Assembly (NCBI RefSeq): GCF_019455445.1
Contig: NZ_JAHWUS010000001.1
Coordinates: forward strand, 682,001-746,000
DNA from: Pseudaquidulcibacter saccharophilus
Lineage (GTDB): Bacteria > Pseudomonadota > Alphaproteobacteria > Caulobacterales > Aquidulcibacteraceae
Reading direction: 5' to 3'
Length of the DNA stretch: 64,000 nt
This document shows, one piece after another, positions 9,456-20,774 of this stretch (position 1 is its first letter; every line of letters begins with the position of its first letter). The notes under the pieces are model-generated. The model saw only the letters and a list, made by a program, of their open reading frames with translations. It did no database searches and had not been told where the DNA came from. The position numbers were made by a program, and so were the translations under genes.

Positions 9456-9956
9456 CTAAGATATAGAAGGAAAATAATTGCCCGCGATTAATTTGCTACG
9501 TAATGCTTGGCATAGACTATCAAATCGCGCGTTTGGAATATCTTGCATGAGATATTCATTATTTGACCATCGTTCGGAACGGTGGGTGAAAAATAGGGCA
9601 ATCCATAATTCGATTGCCGAATAATCCCATGTTAATGAGTTGTCGTAATTTGCATAAATATCGCGTGTAATTTTGCCGGCAGCCTTTGTCCATTCGCCCG
9701 TATCTTGGGGTGGAATTGCCAACCCTAGTAAATATGGGGCGTCATAACCTTTTATAAAAAGTGCAAAATCTCGTGAAGTAAAGAAACGAAAATCACACGG
9801 TATTGCCGCCCAATCCGGATTTTCTATATCTTTGAAAACATATTTTGTGATGTCGTCATCAATTGTATTAATTTCAACAAAAAAATCTTGGATTTTGGGT
9901 TGTTTCAATTGTTGCAATAAATCTCTCCGAGAAGGGAATATAAAATAATATCCCAT
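9456..9956 (-). CDS. Hypothetical protein
   Basis: A 166-residue soluble-looking protein that I do not recognise. It is rich in aromatic residues and contains IPCDFRFFTSRDFALFIKGY and WDYSAIELWIALFFTHRSER, without a signal peptide or membrane segment. Codon use looks like that of its neighbours, and it has no competing frame, so it is probably a real gene. It lies alone on the minus strand between the nitronate monooxygenase-like gene and the Sel1 protein. The ribosome binding site before the ATG is weak. Confidence 0.6.
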   Translation of the reverse strand: MGYYFIFPSRRDLLQQLKQPKIQDFFVEINTIDDDITKYVFKDIENPDWAAIPCDFRFFTSRDFALFIKGYDAPYLLGLAIPPQDTGEWTKAAGKITRDIYANYDNSLTWDYSAIELWIALFFTHRSERWSNNEYLMQDIPNARFDSLCQALRSKLIAGNYFPSIS

Positions 9957-10017
9957 CTATTTGGGGCATAACTTGAAAACCAATTTTTTATATTAGTATA
10001 AATGGTTTTGAATTCTT

Positions 10018-10452
10018 TTACTTCCTGCCTATTGCGTCACAACCTTCATGGTCACCAAGGGTGCAGCCTTTGGTGTAAAGTTCTTTGGCCTTTGCAGGGT
10101 TCATATCCACGCCATATCCCTTGTCATACATATTGGCAAGATGGGTACAGCCAGGGCCATTATTCATGCCACAAGCCATTTTGAAAAACTTTATGGCGTT
10201 TTCATCTGATGGGTCCATGCCGCTTCCCATATAATACATATGCCCAAGTAAAAAGCAGGCATCGCCCTCATTGGCTTCACATGCCTTTTGAAATTTACCT
10301 TTTGCAGATGAATAGTCTTTTTCTTCTAGCGCGGCTTGTCCGGCTTTTACATTGGCGCTTTGCGCACAAGCATTTGTTGCAATGCCAATAGCAGCCATTA
10401 CAGCGATTGAGGCATAAATCAATTTTAATGCACTTTTCAATGAGCGTTTCAT
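10018..10452 (-). CDS. Secreted cysteine-rich Sel1-repeat protein
   Basis: A 144-residue exported protein. The ATG is fixed by the strong ribosome binding site CGGAGGGTAAG directly upstream; the frame continues another 40 codons upstream without support. Residues 1-28 are a signal peptide ending in TNACA. The rest holds Sel1-like repeats with a regular Cys-x7-Cys pattern (CEANEGDAC, CGMNNGPGC, CTLGDHEGC), like the disulfide-bridged Hcp-type Sel1 proteins. Such repeats mediate protein-protein contacts, often in the periplasm. A partner is not apparent. It follows the atp operon terminator on the same strand, so it should have its own promoter. Confidence 0.82.
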   Translation of the reverse strand: MKRSLKSALKLIYASIAVMAAIGIATNACAQSANVKAGQAALEEKDYSSAKGKFQKACEANEGDACFLLGHMYYMGSGMDPSDENAIKFFKMACGMNNGPGCTHLANMYDKGYGVDMNPAKAKELYTKGCTLGDHEGCDAIGRK

Positions 10453-10604
10453 CTTACCCTCCGAAAACCTGCACTGTGCCTTGGCTCTACATTTGTTTTT
10501 AAAACACAGTGCCTCAAGGTGGGGGTATAATAGGCCTAGATTCAGGCCCCCGCTATATGCGAATTGTCGCAACTAATTCTATTAATCTATAACTGAAAAC
10601 AAAC

Positions 10605-10635
10605 AAAAGCCCCGAAATTTTTCGGGGCTTTTCTG
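10605..10635 (-). terminator. Rho-independent terminator of the atp operon
   Basis: The inverted repeat AAAGCCCCGAAA / TTTCGGGGCTTT with a short loop lies 27 bases beyond the atpD stop. Read on the minus strand it is followed by TTTTGTTTGTTTTC. It closes the atpHAGD operon. The flanking A and T runs would let it work in both directions. Confidence 0.9.
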
Positions 10636-10661
10636 AATTTATATGTCGAAGATTTAAGCTA

Positions 10662-12119
<1,458 letters not shown>

Positions 12120-12152
12120 CTAAAAATCATTTCGCCCATTCGGGGCAACAAA

Positions 12153-13040
12153 TTAAACGGCTTGCGCCCCTGCGATAATCTCTGTCAATTCGGTGGTAAT
12201 CATTGCTTGACGTTTGCGGTTCATTTGCAGCGTCAGTTTCTTGATTAAATCACCGGCATTGCGCGTTGCGTTGTCCATAGCACCCATTTGCGCGCCATAG
12301 AAACCAGCGTTGTTTTCCAACAGACCACGAAGAATTTGGCTATTCAAATAACGTGGCAATAATGCCTCAAGAATAGTTTCTTCTGATGGTTCATATTCAT
12401 AGACACCAGAATTGGCGTCATTCTTTGCCTCGGCTTCGGTAAGGTCAACCTTAACCGGAATAAGCTGCTGCACAGTTGGAATTTGCGAAATTACAGAGCG
12501 GAATTTTGAATAAACAAAATGCGCAACATCAATTTCACCTGCTTCAAAAACTGAAGTCATTTTGTCGGCAACTTCTTTTGATTGCGCCGCACCGATTGTA
12601 CGAACGCTTGAGAAGTCGATGTGACCAATTGATAATTCGCCATAGAAACGTTTTAACTGGTCACGGCCTTTTTTACCGACAGTAAGGATTTTTACTTGTT
12701 TGCCTTGCGCCAAAAGATCCGCCACCAATTCACGAGATTTTTTCACGATATTGGTGTTGAAGCCGCCACAAAGACCGCGTTCAGATGTGGCAACCACCAC
12801 CAAATGAACTTCGTCTTTGCCAGAGCCACGCAAAAGCTTTGGTGCAGATGCCGAACCCTGTACCGAAGCCGCAAGATTGGCAACCGTTCCTGCGATTTTT
12901 TCGGAATAAGGGCGCGCAGCCTCGGCGGCTTGTTGTGCGCGTCTTAATTTAGATGCCGCCACCATCTGCAATGCCTTGGTAATCTTTTGTGTAGATTTCA
13001 CCGAGGCGATGCGGGTGCGAAAATCCTTTAAGGAAGCCAT
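12153..13040 (-). CDS. atpG: ATP synthase F1 subunit gamma
   Basis: A 295-residue gamma subunit, the rotating central stalk of F1. The N-terminus SLKDFRTRIASVKSTQKITK and the C-terminal RNAGDLIKKLTLQMNRKRQA, two long helices forming the coiled-coil axle, are clear family signatures. The middle holds the Rossmann-like domain with TSERGLCGGFNTNIVKK. The length is normal for alphaproteobacteria. It lies 11 bases after atpA and 48 bases before atpD in the same operon. Confidence 0.97.
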   Translation of the reverse strand: MASLKDFRTRIASVKSTQKITKALQMVAASKLRRAQQAAEAARPYSEKIAGTVANLAASVQGSASAPKLLRGSGKDEVHLVVVATSERGLCGGFNTNIVKKSRELVADLLAQGKQVKILTVGKKGRDQLKRFYGELSIGHIDFSSVRTIGAAQSKEVADKMTSVFEAGEIDVAHFVYSKFRSVISQIPTVQQLIPVKVDLTEAEAKNDANSGVYEYEPSEETILEALLPRYLNSQILRGLLENNAGFYGAQMGAMDNATRNAGDLIKKLTLQMNRKRQAMITTELTEIIAGAQAV

Positions 13041-13051
13041 GTTTTAAATCC

Positions 13052-14593
13052 TTAAGCAGCAAAACCTTTGGTGAATTCATCAAGTGCAGCGATGATTTTA
13101 TCTTCGATGCCATCTTTCTTGATGTCTTTTTTGTCTTTAACTTCTTGTGCCAATGCTTTGTATTTACCAGCCAAAGCCTGACGCAATTCTTGCTCATAAC
13201 GCTTAACTTGAGAAGTTTCGATACCGTCCAAGTAACCTTTTGTACCAGCGTAAATCAAGATAACTTGCTCTTCAACCGGAACCGGCGCGAACTGATCTTG
13301 TTTAAGAAGTTCGGTCAAACGTGCACCACGGTTAAGAGTTTTTTGGGTTGCCGCATCAAGGTCAGAACCGAATTTCGCAAACGCCGCCAATTCGCGGTAT
13401 TGCGCCAATTCACCTTTTACAGGACCCGCAACTTGTTTCATTGCTTTAACCTGTGCAGATGAACCCACACGAGAAACTGATAGACCAACGTTAACCGCAG
13501 GACGGATACCTTGATAGAATAAGTCAGTTTCCAAGAAGATTTGGCCGTCGGTGATTGAAATCACGTTGGTTGGAATGTACGCAGAAACGTCGTTTGCTTG
13601 GGTTTCGATAACTGGAAGTGCAGTCATAGAACCTGCGCCATTGTCATCGTTCAATTTCGCCGCACGTTCAAGAAGGCGAGAGTGAAGGTAGAATACGTCA
13701 CCAGGATAAGCTTCACGACCAGGAGGACGGCGAAGAAGAAGTGACATCTGACGATAAGCAACCGCTTGTTTGGTCAAATCGTCATAAATGATTAGTGAGT
13801 GCATGCCGTTGTCACGGAAATATTCACCCATAGTAGCGCCAGTAAATGGTGCAATGTATTGAAGAGGTGCAGGGTCAGATGCAGTCGCCGCAACGATGAT
13901 TGAATATTTCAATGCGCCGCGCTCTTCAAGAGTGTTTACAAGCTGTGCAACGGTTGAACGTTTTTGGCCGATAACCACGTAAACGCAATATAGTTTTTCT
14001 GATTCAGCAGCATCACGGTCATGTGCATCTTTTTGATAAATGATTGCGTCAATCGCGATTGCAGTTTTACCAGTTTGACGGTCACCGATGATCAACTCAC
14101 GTTGGCCACGACCGATTGGGATAAGAGCGTCGATTGATTTGATGCCGGTTTGCATTGGCTCATGCACAGATTTACGTGGAATAATGCCAGGTGCTTTTAC
14201 GTCAACTTTTTTACGGTCATCGATATCAACCAATGGGCCTTTGCCATCGATTGGTTCGCCCAACGCGTCAACAACGCGGCCAAGAAGACCTTTACCAACA
14301 GGAACAGACACGATTTCGCCAAGGCGTTTAACAGTGTCACCTTCTTTAATACCACGGTCATCACCGAAGATAACCACACCAACGTTGTCACGCTCTAGGT
14401 TAAGAGCCATGCCTTTAACGCCGGTTCCAAATTGAACCATCTCACCGGCTTGAACGCTGTCAAGGCCGTAAACACGGGCGATACCGTCACCAACGGAAAG
14501 AACGGTACCAACATCAGCAACAGTAGCATCTGCACCGTAATTTTTGATTTGATCTTTTAGAATTTTAGAAATTTCTGCGGCACGAATATCCAT
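13052..14593 (-). CDS. atpA: ATP synthase F1 subunit alpha
   Basis: A 513-residue non-catalytic alpha subunit of F1. Visible: the N-terminal [16 protein letters not shown], the nucleotide-binding loop [13 protein letters not shown] (about residues 170-182), [20 protein letters not shown], and [15 protein letters not shown], which carries the serine-arginine segment of the arginine finger. The ATG at 14593 gives the usual alphaproteobacterial start. A codon at 14605 would overlap atpH by 8 bases and add MHRA, which the family lacks. Second gene of atpHAGD. Confidence 0.98.
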   Translation of the reverse strand: MDIRAAEISKILKDQIKNYGADATVADVGTVLSVGDGIARVYGLDSVQAGEMVQFGTGVKGMALNLERDNVGVVIFGDDRGIKEGDTVKRLGEIVSVPVGKGLLGRVVDALGEPIDGKGPLVDIDDRKKVDVKAPGIIPRKSVHEPMQTGIKSIDALIPIGRGQRELIIGDRQTGKTAIAIDAIIYQKDAHDRDAAESEKLYCVYVVIGQKRSTVAQLVNTLEERGALKYSIIVAATASDPAPLQYIAPFTGATMGEYFRDNGMHSLIIYDDLTKQAVAYRQMSLLLRRPPGREAYPGDVFYLHSRLLERAAKLNDDNGAGSMTALPVIETQANDVSAYIPTNVISITDGQIFLETDLFYQGIRPAVNVGLSVSRVGSSAQVKAMKQVAGPVKGELAQYRELAAFAKFGSDLDAATQKTLNRGARLTELLKQDQFAPVPVEEQVILIYAGTKGYLDGIETSQVKRYEQELRQALAGKYKALAQEVKDKKDIKKDGIEDKIIAALDEFTKGFAA

Positions 14594-14597
14594 TGCC

Positions 14598-15134
14598 CTA
14601 TGCACCTTTCAGACTGTTTTTTAGACCATCAAGCTTGGTTTTGATTGAATCATCAAATAATTGCGAACCAACTTTTACAACCAATCCGCCAATTAATTCT
14701 GGGTTTACTGAAGTCTCAACCTCTACTTCAGCTTTGAAAGCAGAAGAAAGATTAGACTTTAATTCTTCGAGTTGTTCCTTGGTCAATTCAGCAGCAGTAG
14801 TAATTTCTGCCTTTACTGCGCCGCGCGCTTCGGCAGCTTTATCAAGGAAACCTTTTAGTATCGCAGGTAGTTCCGCAGCGCGTGAATTATCAAGAACCAC
14901 AGAAACGAAATTTTGAACCAAAGGCGATACTTTTAATTTTTTGCCAATCGCCGCCAATGCAGCAGCTTTTTCAGCCGCAGGGTAAAGCGGGCTTTTCATA
15001 GCGCCTGCCAATTCGTCTGATTCACTAAACGCCGCAAAAAGTGCGCCTGCTTCTTTTTCAACTGCCGCAACTTTTTTGTCCGCAGTCGCCAGCTCAAACA
15101 AAGTTGAAGCATAGCGTTCAATTACTTGTGACAT
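14598..15134 (-). CDS. atpH: ATP synthase F1 subunit delta
   Basis: A 178-residue OSCP/delta subunit linking F1 to the peripheral stalk. Signatures are [18 protein letters not shown] at the N-terminus, [20 protein letters not shown] in the middle and the C-terminal strand [20 protein letters not shown] followed by LDGLKNSL. It is first in the operon, with GGGG a few bases before the ATG. As in other alphaproteobacteria, the F1 genes are separate from the F0 genes, which are not in this window. Confidence 0.96.
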   Translation of the reverse strand: MSQVIERYASTLFELATADKKVAAVEKEAGALFAAFSESDELAGAMKSPLYPAAEKAAALAAIGKKLKVSPLVQNFVSVVLDNSRAAELPAILKGFLDKAAEARGAVKAEITTAAELTKEQLEELKSNLSSAFKAEVEVETSVNPELIGGLVVKVGSQLFDDSIKTKLDGLKNSLKGA

Positions 15135-15334
15135 ATTTGCCCCATAAATTTATTATGCCCGTCTGTATGAATGGTCGTGGACCATATATACAGGAAACGC
15201 CAACCCTTTAATATGAAAAAATTATATTTCAAGCCCGCGTTTACCTTCCACGACCAAAGTTTTAGATTGACCGTGAATTTTCGGTGGCTGTTAACATGGC
15301 AATCTAATACTCGCAACATCATAAATGTATTTGT
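15135..15334. other. Intergenic region with the expected atp operon promoter
   Basis: About 200 bases upstream of atpH. The minus-strand atp promoter must lie here, but I cannot point to a convincing pair of -35 and -10 boxes. No RNA gene or repeat is visible. Confidence 0.4.
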
Positions 15335-15517
15335 ATGCAGAAACTTGCAATATTTTTCGCATGTTTTGTGATTTTTTTTCCGCTTTTCTATGCTTGTGGC
15401 GCAATAATTGGTTTTGACCCAAAGAATCACCAAGATGAAGATACATATTTGCAGATAATAGATTCGCTAATCCATATTGGTGTACTTGGATATTTGGTTA
15501 AAAAATCCGCTTATTGA
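15335..15517 (+). CDS. Possible small membrane protein
   Basis: An uncertain 60-residue frame beginning MQKLAIFFACFVIFFPLFYA, a hydrophobic segment that could be a signal peptide or membrane anchor, followed by a short acidic stretch and IIDSLIHIGVLGYLVKK. No clear ribosome binding site precedes the ATG, and I do not recognise a family. It could be a real small protein or chance coding in an AT-rich gap. Confidence 0.25.
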   Translation: MQKLAIFFACFVIFFPLFYACGAIIGFDPKNHQDEDTYLQIIDSLIHIGVLGYLVKKSAY

Positions 15518-15657
15518 CGTTTTATGGGGCAATCTTTGGCGAGTTTAAAATAGATATATAAAATGTATTATTTTTAAGTCATAAAATATAGAAGTTTGTG
15601 ATATCTTCTTTAATAGCAAAACCAAATTCAACAGTTACTTTAATAGAGGAGGTGGCA

Positions 15658-15846
15658 ATGTTTAAATGGATTTTGTTGTTCCTTGCCCTTGCGGTATTTG
15701 TTGTTCTAACCTTTGCTGGTGCAATGCTTGATACTTATTTTATATTGTCTGCAAAAGTTGTGCTTTTGGGCATTGTTGTTGCATCCTTGCTTTATTATGC
15801 CAAAGAAGCGCACCAGGCCGCACACAGCGATACAGAAACACAATAG
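15658..15846 (+). CDS. Small two-helix membrane protein
   Basis: A 62-residue hydrophobic protein. The start is set by a very strong ribosome binding site, AGAGGAGGTGGCA, directly before the ATG; an in-frame ATG at 15598 lacks one. Two membrane segments are visible (about residues 3-23 and 29-48), followed by a short soluble tail with several histidines, acidic residues and threonines. It is similar in layout to small inner-membrane proteins of unknown role, but I cannot assign a named family. It stands between the atp promoter region and the M13 peptidase gene. Confidence 0.65.
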   Translation: MFKWILLFLALAVFVVLTFAGAMLDTYFILSAKVVLLGIVVASLLYYAKEAHQAAHSDTETQ

Positions 15847-15983
15847 AAGCCAATTTTGCATATTAATTACAAGAATGTAATGTTACTCGCAAAATAATTG
15901 CATTTCATGCTGTAAAGTGGTTTGCATAAAACATTAAAAGCGTTATTGTCGCAATTTTTAACCGTATTGTAATCGGAGTTAAA

Positions 15984-18038
15984 ATGGATAGACGTGCGTT
16001 TTTAATGGGAAGTGTTCAAGGTGCTGCCGCGAGTGTTGCCCTAAATCTCGGTGTTGGTTCTTTTGCTTTTGCGGCATCTAAGCCACAAATTGGCACTTTT
16101 GGTTTTGACATGAATGGCATGGATAAAGCCGTAAAACCAGGTGACGATTTCTTTCAATATGCCGGTGGCAATTGGATGAAAAACAATGCAATTCCAAATG
16201 ACCGTGTTCGTTGGGGGGTTTTCGATGAGCTTCGTGCAAAATCTGAAAAAGACGTAAAAGCCATTATTGACGATTTATCATCCAAAAAAGCCGCTAAAGG
16301 CACAATTGAACAAAAAATTGGTGACTTTTGGCGCGCCTATATGAATACCGATTTGATTAATTCAAAAGGCGTTGCACCGCTTAGGCCAGAATTGGCAAGT
16401 ATTGACGCCGCCCAAAGCCATGAAGATATTGCCAAACTTATTGCCCGCCCTGATTTACCGGTAGCTGGACCAATTGGTTGGGGTGTGAGTATCGATGATG
16501 GCAACCCTGACCGTTATATTGTTTCAATTGGTCATGGCGGTCTTGGCCTGCCAGAGCGTGATTATTATCTAAAAGATGATGACCGCATGAAAGATTTGCG
16601 CGCAAAATATCCGGTGTTTATTGCGAAAATGTTCACTTTGGCAAATATCTCTGATGCAGATGCCAAAGCTGCACAGATTGTTGCTTTTGAAACTGAAATT
16701 GCCAAACTTCATTGGCCAATTACTGACCGCCGTGATAGCACAAAAATGTATAATTTGCGCAAACGTTCAGAGCTTGAAACTATTGCACCTGATTATCCTT
16801 GGGCTGATGCGCTTACAGTTTCAGGCATGAATAATGTCGATGAACTTGTTATTGGCGAAGTTACGGCAATGGAACCTTTGGCAAAATTATTCAAAGCAAC
16901 ACCAGTTGATACTTTGAAAACCTATTTGACGTTCCATTTGCTTAAAAATACATCGTCATTACTTCCAAAAGAATTTGATGATGCGAATTTTGATTTTTAT
17001 GGCAAAACCCTTAATGGTCAAAAAGAACAACGTGCCCGTTGGAAACGTGGTACACAGGCAATTGACGGTGCATTAGGTGAGGCTATTGGTCAAATCTATG
17101 TTAAACGCCACTTTACTGCCAGTGCCAAAGCACAAATGGAGGTTTTGGTTGAAAACCTTCGCAAGGCGTTCTTAATGCGCATTAACAACCTTGTATGGAT
17201 GAGTGCCGATACAAAAGCTGCCGCAAAAAAGAAACTCGCGACTTTTAATCCAAAAATTGGCTATCCAAAAAAATGGCGCGATTACGCGGCACTTGAAATT
17301 TCTGCCGATGATGCTTTTGGTAATAACCGCCGTGCAATGATGTTTGACCACGCAATTGAGGTTAAGCGCCTTTCTGAAAAAACCGATCGTGACGAATGGT
17401 TTATGACCCCGCAAACTGTAAACGCTTATTATAATCCAACTTATAATGAGATTGTTTTCCCTGCCGCAATTTTGCAACCCCCATTCTTTGATGAATTTGC
17501 TGACCCTGCGATTAATTATGGCGCAATTGGTGGCGTTATCGGCCACGAGATGGGCCATGGTTTTGATGACCAAGGTGCAAAATACGATGAAAAAGGCGTT
17601 CTACATGATTGGTGGAAGCCATCTGATGTGGCTGCATTTGATAAACTTGGTCAAAGAATGGTTGCCCAATACGGTGCATTCGAGGCACTTCCAGGTGTGA
17701 AAGTTAATGGTCAACTTACCTTGGGCGAAAATATTGGCGACCATTGTGGCATCACCATGGGGCTTGTTGCCTATAAATTGTCTTTGAACGGTAAACCGGC
17801 ACCGGTATTGGGTGGATTTACTGGTGAACAACGCTTCTTCCTTGGCTGGGCACAAGTATGGCGTTCACTATCTCGTGATGAAGCATTGCGTAACCAAGTG
17901 CAAACCGATCCGCATTCACCGGCGAAATTCCGCGTAAACGGTACCATCCAAAACTCTGATGCATGGTACGAGGCGTTTAACGTTCAGCCGGGCGAAAAAT
18001 TGTATGAGGCACCTGCGGACCGCGTCCATATCTGGTAA
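15984..18038 (+). CDS. M13 family metallopeptidase (PepO/neprilysin-like), Tat-type signal
   Basis: A 684-residue zinc metallopeptidase of the M13 (neprilysin, PepO) family, which cleaves oligopeptides. Residues 1-30 resemble a twin-arginine export signal (DRRAFLMGS followed by an alanine-rich core), implying a periplasmic enzyme. The family start GDDFFQYAGGNWMKNN is near residue 53. The zinc site is GHEMGHGFDDQG (two zinc histidines and the catalytic Glu), with the third ligand in GENIGDHCG. VNGTIQNSDAWYEAFNV near the C-terminus is the substrate-binding NxxxF-type end. The length is normal. AATCGGAG precedes the start, and a terminator follows. Confidence 0.94.
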   Translation: MDRRAFLMGSVQGAAASVALNLGVGSFAFAASKPQIGTFGFDMNGMDKAVKPGDDFFQYAGGNWMKNNAIPNDRVRWGVFDELRAKSEKDVKAIIDDLSSKKAAKGTIEQKIGDFWRAYMNTDLINSKGVAPLRPELASIDAAQSHEDIAKLIARPDLPVAGPIGWGVSIDDGNPDRYIVSIGHGGLGLPERDYYLKDDDRMKDLRAKYPVFIAKMFTLANISDADAKAAQIVAFETEIAKLHWPITDRRDSTKMYNLRKRSELETIAPDYPWADALTVSGMNNVDELVIGEVTAMEPLAKLFKATPVDTLKTYLTFHLLKNTSSLLPKEFDDANFDFYGKTLNGQKEQRARWKRGTQAIDGALGEAIGQIYVKRHFTASAKAQMEVLVENLRKAFLMRINNLVWMSADTKAAAKKKLATFNPKIGYPKKWRDYAALEISADDAFGNNRRAMMFDHAIEVKRLSEKTDRDEWFMTPQTVNAYYNPTYNEIVFPAAILQPPFFDEFADPAINYGAIGGVIGHEMGHGFDDQGAKYDEKGVLHDWWKPSDVAAFDKLGQRMVAQYGAFEALPGVKVNGQLTLGENIGDHCGITMGLVAYKLSLNGKPAPVLGGFTGEQRFFLGWAQVWRSLSRDEALRNQVQTDPHSPAKFRVNGTIQNSDAWYEAFNVQPGEKLYEAPADRVHIW

Positions 18039-18111
18039 AATTTAATTATTGTGGGCATTTTGCATTGGTTGTGCTTGGCTCACATTAATTAAAATTTGTG
18101 ATAATAAGGGG

Positions 18112-18141
18112 GATTAGTTTACGGACTAATTCCCTTTTTTA
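18112..18141 (+). terminator. Rho-independent terminator after the M13 peptidase gene
   Basis: GGGATTAGT pairs with ACTAATTCCC, with one bulged T and a short loop, and is followed by TTTTTT. It lies about 75 bases past the peptidase stop, and its T run meets the stop codon of the convergent transporter gene. Confidence 0.8.
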
Positions 18142-19326
18142 TTTTGGTGAAAGCTCTACTGTTTTAAGGCTTAAGAACCAAAGCACCACAGCAATTATAT
18201 ATGAACCAAGCATTGCAAGTGCCAGATTATGGGCGCTATTGAAAACTATTGGGGCAATTACCCCAGAGCCCATTGAAAACACCGCCATCCGCATAAAGTT
18301 TGATGCCGATGACGCAAGCCCTTTACGTTCCGGCATTAATTCAAGTGTCATAAGGTTTATGCAAGGGTTGGTCATTGTCATGCCAATTGCGAAAATAAAT
18401 AGCGGTATGATTGCTAATAATAATTTTGGTGCAAAGAAGAAATTATAAACAAAGTTTATAATGGCCGCTGAAAGCCCAATTGCCATGCCAATAAACACCA
18501 TTTTAGTTGCCGAAATTTTGTCGGCAAAATGCGCGCTAAGGCGTGAACCTATTATCATTCCACAAACCATAGGAATAAAGAGCCACCCGAAATCGGTTTC
18601 TTTTAAGCCTAAAATATGTACAATGAAACCAGATGCTGAGGCAATATAAATCCCTATGCCGCCAAATGAAAAGCCCATTGCCATTGCGCGCAATGTAAAG
18701 GTTGGGTTGGTGAAGCATCCCACATAACCACTTACCAAAGAGCCAAAGTTTAATTTATGGCGATGATTAATTGGCAAGGTTTCTTCAAGTTTTAAAATAC
18801 ACAAAAGTGCAATCAAAGCAGTGAATGCCGCCATAAAGTAAAAATTGGCGCGCCATGAGAAATGGGATTCTAAAAAACCACCCATTATAGGTGCAATTGC
18901 AGGGGCAATTGAAAATACCATCAAAATATTGGCAAGCATGCGCCGCGCATCCGCACCCTCGAACTTATCTTTGACGATTGATTGGCCAATAACTACGCCA
19001 ACACTTCCGAAAATGCCTTGGAATGCCCGACAAAAGATTAAGAATTCAAGATTAGGTGAAAATGACGCGAGAACCGAAACCAGCGAAAACCCAATTAATG
19101 AAATAACTGCCACTGGTTTACGTCCAAACCTATCCGATAGTGTGCCAATAAATAGGGTCGAGATTGCAAATGATATCAAATAGACACTCAAAGTCTGTTG
19201 TACCGCAGCTTCAGGCACATGCAGGTTTTTTGCAATGCTTCCAAAAGATGGCAAATAGGAATCAATTGCAATCGGCCCAATCATCGAAAGGGACGCCAAA
19301 ATTATGGTCAGTGTTATACGGTTCAA
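18139..19326 (-). CDS. MFS transporter, Bcr/CflA family
   Basis: A 395-residue major facilitator with about twelve membrane helices. The drug:H+ antiporter (Bcr/CflA) features are ASLSMIGPIAIDSYLPSFG in helix 1, GTLSDRFGRKPVAVISL (motif A) between helices 2 and 3, and FCRAFQGIFGSVGVVIGQSI in helix 4. The family exports drugs such as bicyclomycin and small metabolites; the real substrate is unknown. The start is TTG, 11 bases after ubiB, without a strong ribosome binding site, so it is probably cotranscribed with ubiE-ubiB. Confidence 0.88.
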   Translation of the reverse strand: MNRITLTIILASLSMIGPIAIDSYLPSFGSIAKNLHVPEAAVQQTLSVYLISFAISTLFIGTLSDRFGRKPVAVISLIGFSLVSVLASFSPNLEFLIFCRAFQGIFGSVGVVIGQSIVKDKFEGADARRMLANILMVFSIAPAIAPIMGGFLESHFSWRANFYFMAAFTALIALLCILKLEETLPINHRHKLNFGSLVSGYVGCFTNPTFTLRAMAMGFSFGGIGIYIASASGFIVHILGLKETDFGWLFIPMVCGMIIGSRLSAHFADKISATKMVFIGMAIGLSAAIINFVYNFFFAPKLLLAIIPLFIFAIGMTMTNPCINLMTLELMPERKGLASSASNFMRMAVFSMGSGVIAPIVFNSAHNLALAMLGSYIIAVVLWFLSLKTVELSPK

Positions 19327-19337
19327 ATCAGATTTCT

Positions 19338-20762
19338 TTAATTTTTCTGTTGCTGCTCAAGAAATTCTTCGAGCTTATCAATAAGTATCGGTAACTTCAT
19401 TATTGATTGCGCCAGCGTTGTCAAATGTTCTTTTGAGGTTTCCATGATTCCCTCTAGCCCAATTTCACGCCTCATAAAGCGTTCAACGATTGGCTGCGCC
19501 GATTTCCAAATATCATGATTAGGGTCAATTGACCTTGCGACACCTTCAACTTGAACCATTGTTTTTTGCAACAATACTAATTCAGGGCGAAGCTTCATGC
19601 CAAATTGTTCTGTGACATCAAATAATTGTAAAAGAACGCGCCCCATTGAAACTTCACTTGCCGGCTTCCCCCATATTGGTTCACCCACTGCACGCAAGGC
19701 AATTCCAAACTCGCCAATGTCATAGGTGGAAGGGACGTATCCGGCATCAAAATGCACTTTTGCAGCACCACGATAATCACGTTTGATAAAGCAATAAAGG
19801 ATTTCAGCAAGATAGCGTTGCTCCTTTTTGCCAAGACGGCCCATAATGCCAAAATCAACCGCGCAAATATTACCGTCATTGGTAACAATCAAATTGCCTT
19901 CGTGCATGTCGGCATGGAAATAGCCATATTCAAGCGCGGTAGTTAAAAATGCCTTTGTTATATTATCGGCAAGTTTGACGCTATCTTGACCAATAAGTGC
20001 GCGGTCATCGGTAAGTGAAATTCCGTCAACCCATTCGGTTGTAAGCACGTCTTTGGTTGATAATTCCCAATTAACTTTGGGTGCCTTGATGAAATTATCA
20101 ATTGCCGCGATTTGTGCAAAGGCATCTGCGGCACCTGCTTCACGCCGTAAATCGGTTTCAAGCTCCATCGAGCGGGCAATGGTATCAACCAATGCAACGG
20201 GACGCAGGCGGCGTGATTTTGGCGAAATAAATTCAATTATTTTTGCGCCAAGTTTTAGGGCGCGAATATCGCGTGCTATTTCTTTCTCAACATTGGGGCG
20301 CAGAATTTTGACCGCAAATTCCCCCCCTTTGGGTGAAGTGATTTTGTAAACTTGTGCCACAGAGGCAGAGGCCACAACCGAACCTAATTCGCCGAATTTT
20401 TCAGTTAATTTGCTTTCGTCATTATCGGTAAATTCACGCGCCAGAATTTGTTTCGCCTCATTGTCGGCAAATGGCGCAACACGGTCTTTTAATTTGGTAA
20501 GGGCGCGGGCGTGATGAACCCCGACAATATCGGGGCGGGTTGCCAAAACTTGACCTAATTTAATCCAAACCACCCCAAGTTTTTCAAGCGCCTTTGAAAG
20601 ACGTTCGCCAACGTTTTCTTCGATGTTTTCACCGCTTCTAAGTGTAGAGCCAAGAGCTTTTGCCCCCTTTGGCACAAGGGATTGGAACTCTTTTGGCAAA
20701 ATCACATCATAACGCCCAAGCGTAAAAATCACTTCGATAAGGCGTAAAATCCGGCTTGGCAT
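19338..20762 (-). CDS. ubiB: UbiB-type ABC1/AarF kinase-like protein
   Basis: A 474-residue member of the UbiB/ADCK atypical kinase family needed for ubiquinone synthesis. Seen are the KxGQ motif (VVWIKLGQVLATRPD, about residues 94-108), the ATP-binding lysine in FAVKILRPNVEKEIARD, the catalytic-loop HADMHEGNLIV and the metal-binding AVDFGIMGRLG. The C-terminal segment beyond about residue 445 (LPILIDKLEEFLEQQQ) is not very hydrophobic, so membrane anchoring is less obvious than in E. coli UbiB, which has C-terminal helices. It directly follows ubiE (12-base gap), the usual arrangement. Confidence 0.9.
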   Translation of the reverse strand: MPSRILRLIEVIFTLGRYDVILPKEFQSLVPKGAKALGSTLRSGENIEENVGERLSKALEKLGVVWIKLGQVLATRPDIVGVHHARALTKLKDRVAPFADNEAKQILAREFTDNDESKLTEKFGELGSVVASASVAQVYKITSPKGGEFAVKILRPNVEKEIARDIRALKLGAKIIEFISPKSRRLRPVALVDTIARSMELETDLRREAGAADAFAQIAAIDNFIKAPKVNWELSTKDVLTTEWVDGISLTDDRALIGQDSVKLADNITKAFLTTALEYGYFHADMHEGNLIVTNDGNICAVDFGIMGRLGKKEQRYLAEILYCFIKRDYRGAAKVHFDAGYVPSTYDIGEFGIALRAVGEPIWGKPASEVSMGRVLLQLFDVTEQFGMKLRPELVLLQKTMVQVEGVARSIDPNHDIWKSAQPIVERFMRREIGLEGIMETSKEHLTTLAQSIMKLPILIDKLEEFLEQQQKN

Positions 20763-20774
20763 ATTTTATAACCT

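Noticed and set aside
10002-10391. Plus-strand frames over the Sel1 gene
   Set aside because: They mirror the minus-strand gene, which has a signal peptide, repeats and a strong ribosome binding site.
14088-14435. Plus-strand frame opposite atpA
   Set aside because: Antisense to a highly conserved gene, without a ribosome binding site.
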